Below are positions 1-5,012 of a stretch of 5,012 bases of DNA, in pieces. Every line of letters begins with the position of its first letter. Position 1 is the stretch's first letter. The stretch is from an uncultured Lachnospiraceae bacterium (lineage in GTDB: Bacteria > Bacillota > Clostridia > Lachnospirales > Lachnospiraceae). Position numbers and translations under genes: made by a program. Location: positions 1 through 5,012 of the forward strand of contig CACZRA010000026.1 in the NCBI GenBank assembly GCA_902783395.1, in the 5' to 3' direction. The notes below the pieces were generated by a model, which was not told where the DNA came from, searched no databases, and worked only from the letters and a program-made list of their open reading frames with translations.

Positions 1-894
1 AACGGGATACCTCATCTGATGACTCCCGTTGTAACGGATCCGCAGAAAGCGGCGGGGGCACTTAACTGGAGTGTTATCGAGATGGACAGAAGGTACGGCG
101 AGTTTGCGTCCCACGCTGTCAGGGATCTGAAGGGATATAATGCCTGGGCTGCAAAAGAAGGGCTGCCGCCCATGCCTCAGATCGTGATAATAGTCGACGA
201 GCTTGCTGATCTCATGATGACTGCGAAGAGCGATGTGGAGACCGCGATAGTACGTCTGGCGCAAAAAGCAAGAGCGGCGGGAATGCATCTTATTATCGCT
301 ACGCAGAGACCTTCAGTTGATGTAATAACCGGCCTGATAAAGGCCAATATGCCGAGCCGTGTGGCCTTTACGGTTACCAGCGGTACTGATTCGCGGACAA
401 TCCTTGATATGGTGGGAGCAGAAAAGCTTCTCGGAAAGGGCGATATGCTATTCTATCCGGTGGGAGCTCCGAAGCCCTCGAGAGTACAGGGAGCCTTCGT
501 ATCCGATGAGGAAGTGGAAAATGTTGCGCGGTTCATAAGAGAGCAGAAAAAAGAAGAAGGAACAACGGATGATATCACAGAGGCTATAAATGCCGCAGCA
601 GCTTCAGGATCTGCAGGCGGATCATCCAAGGGGAATGCCGCATCGGCCGCCGTCCCGGGTGACGATGAGGACGAGATCTTCATGCAGGCTGCGGAGTTTG
701 CTGTAAATCTTGATAAGGAAACAGTGTCTATAGGTCTTTTGCAGAGAAAATTCCGGCTCGGCTTCAACAGGGCTGCACGCATAATGGATCAGCTGACCGA
801 AGAGGGGATAGTCGGAGAAGAGATGGGAACAAAGGGCAGAAGGATAATCATGACACCGGAACAGTTTGAAAGCTTCAGGGAGGAACATGTATGA
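1..894 (+). CDS. ftsK: DNA translocase FtsK/SpoIIIE, C-terminal part (5' truncated by window edge)
   Basis: This is the C-terminal 297 residues of an FtsK/SpoIIIE ATPase, the membrane-anchored hexameric motor that pumps chromosomal DNA through the division or sporulation septum. The reading frame is open from base 1. The N-terminal membrane domain and the Walker A part of the motor lie outside the window. Visible are the Walker B stretch IVIIVDELADLMM (fragment residues 61-73, Asp66-Glu67), the conserved ATQRPSVDVITGLIKAN segment (about 100-116), and the SRTILDMVGAEKLLGKGDML segment typical of the RecA-like beta domain. An Ala/Ser/Gly-rich linker (about 188-218) then leads to the gamma winged-helix domain (about 223-291), with the LQRKFRLGFNRAARIMDQL helix that in this family reads polar DNA motifs. 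The gamma domain is complete and the stop is normal. FtsK and SpoIIIE cannot be told apart from this part. The stop TGA overlaps the fhs start. Confidence 0.97.
   Translation, partial: NGIPHLMTPVVTDPQKAAGALNWSVIEMDRRYGEFASHAVRDLKGYNAWAAKEGLPPMPQIVIIVDELADLMMTAKSDVETAIVRLAQKARAAGMHLIIATQRPSVDVITGLIKANMPSRVAFTVTSGTDSRTILDMVGAEKLLGKGDMLFYPVGAPKPSRVQGAFVSDEEVENVARFIREQKKEEGTTDDITEAINAAAASGSAGGSSKGNAASAAVPGDDEDEIFMQAAEFAVNLDKETVSIGLLQRKFRLGFNRAARIMDQLTEEGIVGEEMGTKGRRIIMTPEQFESFREEHV
878..884 (+). promoter_or_regulatory. Shine-Dalgarno site of fhs inside the ftsK 3' end
   Basis: GGGAGGA lies 6 bases before the ATG at 891. It supports that ATG as the fhs start and shows that fhs has its own ribosome site although its start codon overlaps the ftsK stop (ATGA, 891-894). 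That arrangement is typical of translational coupling. Confidence 0.8.
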
Positions 895-2561
895 GATCAG
901 ATATAGAGATCGCCCAGAGTGCGGAACTTGCACCCATAAAGGATGTTGCCGCAAGGCTGGGCATTAAAGAAGATGATCTTGAGCTTTACGGAAGATATAA
1001 AGCAAAGATATCCGAAGACTACATAAAAAGTCTTGCTGACAGACCTGACGGAAAGCTGGTTCTGGTCACTGCCATAAATCCGACACCTGCCGGAGAGGGA
1101 AAGACCACCCAGACCATAGGCATCGGTGAGGCCATGGGAAGACTCGGAAAGAACGCCGTTATCGCTCTCAGGGAGCCGTCACTGGGGCCCTGCTTCGGAA
1201 TAAAAGGGGGAGCTGCAGGCGGCGGTATGGCGCAGGTCGTGCCCATGGAAGATCTCAATCTCCATTTCACCGGGGATTTCCATGCGATAACAACTGCAAA
1301 CAACCTTTGTGCGGCACTGCTTGACAATCACATCCAGCAGGGAAATGAGCTTCGCATAGATACCAGAAGGATAGTCCTGAAGCGCTGTCTGGATCTGAAC
1401 GACAGGGCGTTGAGAAATGTTGTCGTAGGTCTCGGTTCGAAGGCTGACGGCTTTGTAAGGGAGGATCATTTCACTATAACTGTGGCATCGGAGGTAATGG
1501 CTGTCTTCTGTCTTGCTTCGGATATGGATGATCTGAAAGAAAGACTTTCACACATGCTTGTGGCCTACGATCTTGACGGAAACCCTGTTACCGCTGAAGA
1601 TATCCATGCTGTCGGCGCAATGGCGGCACTGCTTAAGGATGCTGTCAAGCCAAACCTTATCCAGACTCTTGAGCATACTCCCGTCATAGTTCACGGTGGT
1701 CCTTTTGCTAACATCGCGCACGGATGTAATTCCGTGATCGCCACCAGGACAGCGCTTAAGATGGCGGATATAGTCATAACCGAAGCCGGCTTCGGAGCGG
1801 ATCTCGGAGCCGAGAAATTCTTTGATATCAAGTGCAGGAAGTCGGGACTCAGACCTTCTGCCGCAGTACTTGTAGCTACGGTAAGAGCTTTGAAGTATAA
1901 CGGCGGACTTCCGAAGGACAGACTTGGGGAACAGGATATGGCTTCCCTCGAAAAGGGAATAGCAAATCTGGGGAGACATATTGACAATCTTAAAAAGTTC
2001 GGACTTCCCATCATCGTTGCCCTTAATGCGTTTTCAGGCGATACGGAGGATGAGAAGGGATATATCGAGAAGTATGTGCGTGAAAGAGGATGTGATTATT
2101 CATATTCCACTGCATGGGAAAAGGGCGGAGAGGGCGCGGAAGACCTTGCCCGAAGGATAATAAGTGCCCTTGATCAGGATAAAGCTGATTTCAGGCTGCT
2201 GTATCCCGATGAAATGCCGCTGAAGGAAAAGATAGAAACGATAGCAAGTGAGATATACGGGGCCGACGGAGTGGATTTCTCTGCAAAATCTCTAAAAGAG
2301 CTTGCAGAGATTGAAGCGATGGGAGGTGGAAGCCTTCCGGTCTGTATGGCAAAGACCCAGTATTCATTCTCGGATGATCCGGCTCTTCTGGGGGCTCCGG
2401 AGGACTTCAGGATCGGTGTGAGGGATGTGTATCTGTCAGGCGGAGCCGGTTTTGTCGTGGCCCTTACGGGTGATATAATGACGATGCCCGGGCTTTCAAA
2501 GCATCCGGCCGCATATGACATTGATGTTGACGATGAAGGAAAGATAAGGGGGCTGTTCTGA
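891..2561 (+). CDS. fhs: Formate-tetrahydrofolate ligase (10-formyl-THF synthetase)
   Basis: This cytoplasmic enzyme makes 10-formyl-THF from formate, THF and ATP through formyl phosphate. At 556 residues it is full length for the monofunctional bacterial family. The N-terminus (SDIEIAQSAELAPIKDVA) is the family's usual one. The P-loop TPAGEGKTT is at 65-73 (Lys71), and LREPSLGP (93-100) supplies the Arg94-Glu95 pair. The first family signature, GIKGGAAGGGM, is at 103-113 and the second, VATVRALKYNGG, at 328-339. Phe301 and Trp409 fit the aromatic residues that stack on the folate in the Moorella enzyme (from memory of F304 and W412, offset 3). One oddity is Met113, where the first signature usually has Tyr. 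The gene overlaps ftsK by 4 bases and folD by 1 base, and it supplies the substrate for the reductive FolD direction. It may serve purine synthesis, formate assimilation or the methyl branch of an acetogenic pathway. No other Wood-Ljungdahl gene is in view, so the physiological direction is open. Confidence 0.98.
   Translation: MRSDIEIAQSAELAPIKDVAARLGIKEDDLELYGRYKAKISEDYIKSLADRPDGKLVLVTAINPTPAGEGKTTQTIGIGEAMGRLGKNAVIALREPSLGPCFGIKGGAAGGGMAQVVPMEDLNLHFTGDFHAITTANNLCAALLDNHIQQGNELRIDTRRIVLKRCLDLNDRALRNVVVGLGSKADGFVREDHFTITVASEVMAVFCLASDMDDLKERLSHMLVAYDLDGNPVTAEDIHAVGAMAALLKDAVKPNLIQTLEHTPVIVHGGPFANIAHGCNSVIATRTALKMADIVITEAGFGADLGAEKFFDIKCRKSGLRPSAAVLVATVRALKYNGGLPKDRLGEQDMASLEKGIANLGRHIDNLKKFGLPIIVALNAFSGDTEDEKGYIEKYVRERGCDYSYSTAWEKGGEGAEDLARRIISALDQDKADFRLLYPDEMPLKEKIETIASEIYGADGVDFSAKSLKELAEIEAMGGGSLPVCMAKTQYSFSDDPALLGAPEDFRIGVRDVYLSGGAGFVVALTGDIMTMPGLSKHPAAYDIDVDDEGKIRGLF
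2546..2552 (+). promoter_or_regulatory. Shine-Dalgarno site of folD inside the fhs 3' end
   Basis: AAGGGGG sits 8 bases before the folD ATG at 2561, within the last codons of fhs. With the TGATG stop/start overlap it supports coupled translation of fhs and folD and fixes the folD start. Confidence 0.75.
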
Positions 2562-3409
2562 TGGCTGTTATCATTGACGGAAAAAAGATCTCCCAGGAAA
2601 TAAAGGATGAGGTTCGCACTGAAACAGAAAACGGCGGCATAGACGCTTGCCTTGCGGTTATCATTGTCGGGGAAGATCCTGCTTCACAGGTATACGTAAA
2701 TAACAAGAAAAAGGCATGTGAATACTGCGGGATAAGATCCCTGTCCTATGAGCTTGCCGGAAATACATCCGAGGAGGAGCTGCTTGAGCTTATAGAAAAA
2801 CTTAACAGTGATCCTTCCGTCGACGGGATCCTGGTCCAGCTTCCTCTTCCCGGTCATATAGATGAGGACAGGGTGATCGAAGCGATCGATCCAGGGAAGG
2901 ACGTGGACGGATTTTCCAGAAAATCTGTCGGTGCGCTCAGCATAGGGAGCAACGGTTTTGTTTCCTGTACTCCTGCCGGGATAATCGAACTCTTAAAAAG
3001 AAGCGGTATCGATATTGAGGGAAAGGAATGCGTGATCATGGGAAGATCCAATATAGTGGGAAAACCCATGGCCATGCTCATGCTGAGGGAAAACGCGACG
3101 GTGACAGTGGTACATTCCAGGACAAGGCATATAGAGGATGTATGCAGAAGGGCAGATATACTCATAGTTGCCATAGGGAAGCCGGAAATGATAACCCATG
3201 ATTATGTGAAGGACGGTGCCGTAGTCATAGATGTGGGGATTCACAGAATTGATCCCGAAAAGAACAACGGCAGAAAGCTCTGCGGGGATGTGGACTATGA
3301 GGATGTGGAGCCTATAGCCTCCTATATAACTCCGGTCCCGGGAGGAGTTGGTCCCATGACTATCGCGATGCTTATGAAAAATGTTCTTAAGGCCGCAAAG
3401 GAAAGGTAA
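2561..3409 (+). CDS. folD: Bifunctional methylene-THF dehydrogenase / methenyl-THF cyclohydrolase
   Basis: FolD interconverts 5,10-methylene-THF, 5,10-methenyl-THF and 10-formyl-THF in the cytoplasm, usually with NADP(H). The 282 residues match the family length. The catalytic N-terminal domain shows VGEDPASQVYVNNKKKAC (36-53), in which Tyr45 and Lys49 align with E. coli Tyr50 and Lys54. It also shows ILVQLPLP (90-97, Gln93) and KDVDGF (113-118, Asp116). The Rossmann half has GRSNIVGKPM (161-170) and VTVVHSRT (181-188), where the Ser-Arg after the His is compatible with NADP phosphate binding. The C-terminal signature PGGVGPMTI is at 260-268. All catalytic residues are present, and there is no sign of truncation or frameshift. 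Its position directly after fhs, with a 1-base overlap, joins the two steps that connect formate to methylene-THF. It is followed after 2 bases by the membrane protein gene. Confidence 0.98.
   Translation: MAVIIDGKKISQEIKDEVRTETENGGIDACLAVIIVGEDPASQVYVNNKKKACEYCGIRSLSYELAGNTSEEELLELIEKLNSDPSVDGILVQLPLPGHIDEDRVIEAIDPGKDVDGFSRKSVGALSIGSNGFVSCTPAGIIELLKRSGIDIEGKECVIMGRSNIVGKPMAMLMLRENATVTVVHSRTRHIEDVCRRADILIVAIGKPEMITHDYVKDGAVVIDVGIHRIDPEKNNGRKLCGDVDYEDVEPIASYITPVPGGVGPMTIAMLMKNVLKAAKER
3397..3402 (+). promoter_or_regulatory. Probable Shine-Dalgarno site of the zinc-ribbon protein gene
   Basis: AAAGGA in the last folD codons lies 9 bases before the ATG at 3412. It is part of an AAAGGAAAGG tract, so the ribosome may use either purine cluster. 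The start is independently supported by the zinc-ribbon cysteines, which begin at residue 3. Confidence 0.55.
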
Positions 3410-3411
3410 GG

Positions 3412-4533
3412 ATGGAGTGTCCTAAATGCGGCAATGAAATACCCGAAGGGAAGCTTTACTGTCCGTCCTGCGGTTACGCGGTTCAGATAGTACCCGATTA
3501 TGATGCGGATCTTGAAGAAAACCTTTCAAGTGTCGGGTCAGACATAGCGGGGACCGTAAACCGCATCGATGTGGCTGAAAGCGCCGTGACCTCGTTCGAT
3601 GAGGATTCTACGACCAAGGAAATACCCATGGTCAGGAAGGATGATGTATCGAACATATTAAAACGCGGTGCGAAAAATGATGAAGCAAGGCAGAAACTCA
3701 TGGTTTATGCGGGCGCGGGAGTTTTTGCCATAATCCTTATCGTAGTCACAATGGTTGCTTCCAAAAGCCTGGATCAGATGTCGTTCGTTCCGGTAGCCGC
3801 TCTTGATGAGGTCATATCGGAAGGCGAGACCATGAACATGCCGAAAGCTGCGATCGAAATACCGACCGAGGAGATGCCCTCCAAAGAATGGGTTGATGAA
3901 AATGAACCGACAGAGGCTCTGTCTGAGGATGAAGCCTACGAAGATGAGGTTTCGGAGGAGCTGATCATTACTCCCGAGGGAGGGAGCTATTCAAAGCCTG
4001 AAGGCATTTCCGCAAAGATCGTCCTTATATCTGAGGATGAAGAAAGTGAACCTGAAGATGTCGAAGGGACGATCTATTTTACAAGAGACGGGTCGGATCC
4101 GGATGAGAATTCAGAGATATTCAGCAGGGAGATCGCAATGCCGGTAGGCCGCAGCTCATTTGCTTTCCGATATATGGACAGCGAGGGTAATATGAGCGAT
4201 ACATACCGTGCCGAGTATGACCTTGAGTATGAGGGAGCGGCCTGCTCGACGACGGATGCCGCAAACCTTATCATTGCAACTCTTGTAAAGGACGGGGCGC
4301 TTCTTGATATATACGGTCATGTGGCGGGATCATTGGGAATGTATACCTATCAGTGTAATTCTATGATAACCTCCGACGACCGGGATTATTTTCTTATTCC
4401 GGAAAGCTATGAGGAACCTGGCGGACAAAGAAAAAGGACAGGTAAGATATATGCCGTTGATGCGGAAAATCTGAGCATGTTCACGGTCAGTCAGGGTTCA
4501 AACGGGAAATACAGCTTTGAGGTGTTTTTTTAG
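3412..4533 (+). CDS. Zinc-ribbon, single-pass membrane protein with chitobiase-like C-terminal beta-sandwich domain
   Basis: I do not recognise a named gene. The 373-residue product starts with a four-cysteine zinc ribbon (CPKCG...YCPSCG; Cys3, Cys6, Cys17, Cys20). A polar linker (about 28-95) follows, then one hydrophobic helix (about 96-116, MVYAGAGVFAIILIVVTMVA). Lys84, Arg85, Lys88, Arg93 and Lys95 precede the helix and few positive charges follow it, so the ribbon should face the cytoplasm and the rest the outside. Next is a very acidic spacer: 15 of residues 153-183 are Asp or Glu. Residues 186-270 look like a chitobiase/beta-hexosaminidase C-terminal or Fn3-associated type beta-sandwich, from ITPEGGSY, IYFTRDGSDP and FRYMDSEGNMSD. 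The last 100 residues, with Cys278, Cys315 and TGKIYAVDAENL, match no family I know. There is no signal peptide or lipobox; the inner helix probably acts as an anchor. The role is unknown. The 2-base gap to folD suggests co-transcription, which need not mean a folate function. Confidence 0.9.
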   Translation: MECPKCGNEIPEGKLYCPSCGYAVQIVPDYDADLEENLSSVGSDIAGTVNRIDVAESAVTSFDEDSTTKEIPMVRKDDVSNILKRGAKNDEARQKLMVYAGAGVFAIILIVVTMVASKSLDQMSFVPVAALDEVISEGETMNMPKAAIEIPTEEMPSKEWVDENEPTEALSEDEAYEDEVSEELIITPEGGSYSKPEGISAKIVLISEDEESEPEDVEGTIYFTRDGSDPDENSEIFSREIAMPVGRSSFAFRYMDSEGNMSDTYRAEYDLEYEGAACSTTDAANLIIATLVKDGALLDIYGHVAGSLGMYTYQCNSMITSDDRDYFLIPESYEEPGGQRKRTGKIYAVDAENLSMFTVSQGSNGKYSFEVFF

Positions 4534-4550
4534 GTGATTATTTTCAAGAA

Positions 4551-4559
4551 AGGAAAGGG
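4551..4559 (+). promoter_or_regulatory. Shine-Dalgarno region of xpt in the only intergenic gap
   Basis: AGGAAAGGG ends 6 bases before the ATG at 4566. The whole gap (4534-4565) is 32 bases, holds this site, and is too short for a purine riboswitch. The xpt frame has an in-frame TGA at 4518-4520 and no ATG, GTG or TTG between it and 4566, so 4566 is the furthest upstream start possible. Confidence 0.75.
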
Positions 4560-4565
4560 ACAGCC

Positions 4566-5012
4566 ATGAAGCTTTTGGAGGACAGGATATTAAAGGAAGG
4601 GCGAGCGGTCAACGAGGATATTCTCAGGGTTGATACCTTTATCAACCATCAGGTGGATCCGGAGCTCATGATGAAATGTGCCAGGGAATTTGCTTCGCAC
4701 TACAGAGGTCAGGGGATAACAAAGGTAGTAACGATAGAAAGCTCAGGAATATCCGTTGCACTTCTTACGGCGCTGGAAATGGGAATTAATCTGGTGATAC
4801 TTAAAAAGCAGCCTTCCAAGGTGCTTAACGATAATCTGTATCAGACCATGGTAACTTCATTTACAAAGGGCACGAACTATGAGCTGACCCTTTCAAGGGA
4901 TGTCATAAACGAAAATGATCATGTCGTCATAATCGATGATTTCCTTGCAAACGGAGAGGCAGTGACGGGAGCAGTCAGGCTGCTCCGTATGGCACACGCA
5001 ACGATCGGAGGC
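4566..5012 (+). CDS. xpt: Xanthine phosphoribosyltransferase, N-terminal 149 codons (3' truncated by window edge)
   Basis: Xpt salvages xanthine by joining it to PRPP to give XMP, the precursor of GMP, in the cytoplasm. The frame runs open from 4566 to the last base with no stop, giving 149 residues; the B. subtilis enzyme has about 194, so roughly the last quarter is missing. The N-terminus MKLLEDRILKEG and LRVDTFINHQVDPELM (20-35) follow the B. subtilis pattern closely. ITKVVTIESSGI (51-62) is the conserved loop near the purine site. VVIIDDFLANGEA (120-132) is the PRPP-binding signature with Asp124-Asp125. The IIDDFLANG form and the ESSGI stretch separate it from adenine phosphoribosyltransferase and from Hpt, and no other family fits as well. 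It lies 32 bases after the membrane protein gene with its own ribosome site, so it is probably the next member of the same transcription unit. No purine riboswitch or promoter is visible immediately upstream. Confidence 0.96.
   Translation, partial: MKLLEDRILKEGRAVNEDILRVDTFINHQVDPELMMKCAREFASHYRGQGITKVVTIESSGISVALLTALEMGINLVILKKQPSKVLNDNLYQTMVTSFTKGTNYELTLSRDVINENDHVVIIDDFLANGEAVTGAVRLLRMAHATIGG

Noticed and set aside
453..2014. Several long minus-strand open frames opposite ftsK and fhs (for example 1548-1979, 143 codons)
   Set aside because: They lie wholly inside well-recognised + strand genes. Their translations show no domain or normal composition, so they are shadows of the codon bias.
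2052..2059. GAGAAGGG, matching the B. subtilis SpoIIIE recognition octamer as I recall it
   Set aside because: It is a single copy inside fhs. One such octamer on either strand is expected about 0.15 times by chance in 5 kb, and motif skew needs whole-genome counting.
2854..3244. Minus-strand open frames opposite folD
   Set aside because: They are antisense to conserved FolD motifs and have no recognisable product.
891..3409. Reading fhs-folD as evidence of a Wood-Ljungdahl acetogen
   Set aside because: No methylene-THF reductase, methyltransferase, CO dehydrogenase or formate dehydrogenase gene is visible. Both enzymes are widespread in non-acetogenic Clostridia.
3412..3477. Zinc ribbon taken as a DNA-binding regulator of the operon
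   Set aside because: Short four-cysteine ribbons of this type are common at the N-terminus of membrane proteins of unknown function, and no helix-turn-helix or other DNA-binding element follows.
4333..4367. Promoter-like boxes (TTGGGA and TATGAT) ahead of xpt
   Set aside because: The spacing of 23 bases is too long for a normal sigma-70 promoter, and AT-rich words like these arise easily in coding DNA.
4500..4545. Possible intrinsic terminator at the T run ending the membrane protein gene
   Set aside because: No GC-rich inverted repeat precedes the seven T, and the run is explained by two Phe codons plus the stop.

Overview
This window looks like an ordinary chromosomal stretch of a Gram-positive anaerobe of the Bacillota, most likely a Clostridia member near Lachnospiraceae. 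The evidence is the protein resemblance: a clostridial-type monofunctional formate-tetrahydrofolate ligase, a FtsK/SpoIIIE translocase, a B. subtilis-type Xpt, and a zinc-ribbon/one-TM envelope protein of a kind common in that group. Codon use (many AGA/AGG and ATA codons, moderate GC) agrees. The family-level placement is inference from resemblance, not from a search.

Layout: five genes lie on the + strand and almost no bases are non-coding. (1) The C-terminal 297 codons of an FtsK/SpoIIIE DNA translocase (1-894) enter from the left edge. (2) fhs, formate-tetrahydrofolate ligase (891-2561), overlaps it by 4 bases (ATGA). (3) folD, bifunctional methylene-THF dehydrogenase/cyclohydrolase (2561-3409), overlaps fhs by 1 base (TGATG). 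(4) A 373-residue zinc-ribbon, single-pass membrane protein with a chitobiase-like beta-sandwich and an unrecognised C-terminal region (3412-4533) starts 2 bases after folD. (5) After 32 bases carrying a ribosome binding site comes xpt, xanthine phosphoribosyltransferase (4566 to the right edge, 149 codons visible).

The five genes read as one transcription unit with translational coupling through the first four. Fhs and FolD together interconvert formate + THF, 10-formyl-THF, 5,10-methenyl-THF and 5,10-methylene-THF. 10-formyl-THF feeds de novo purine synthesis, and Xpt salvages xanthine to XMP, so fhs, folD and xpt share a one-carbon/purine theme. FtsK (chromosome segregation) and the membrane protein do not belong to that theme in any obvious way.

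No RNA gene, mobile element, CRISPR array, convincing promoter, riboswitch or terminator was seen. The only gene whose biology is not explained is the zinc-ribbon membrane protein, and it is the best candidate for something undescribed. The remaining findings are modest.
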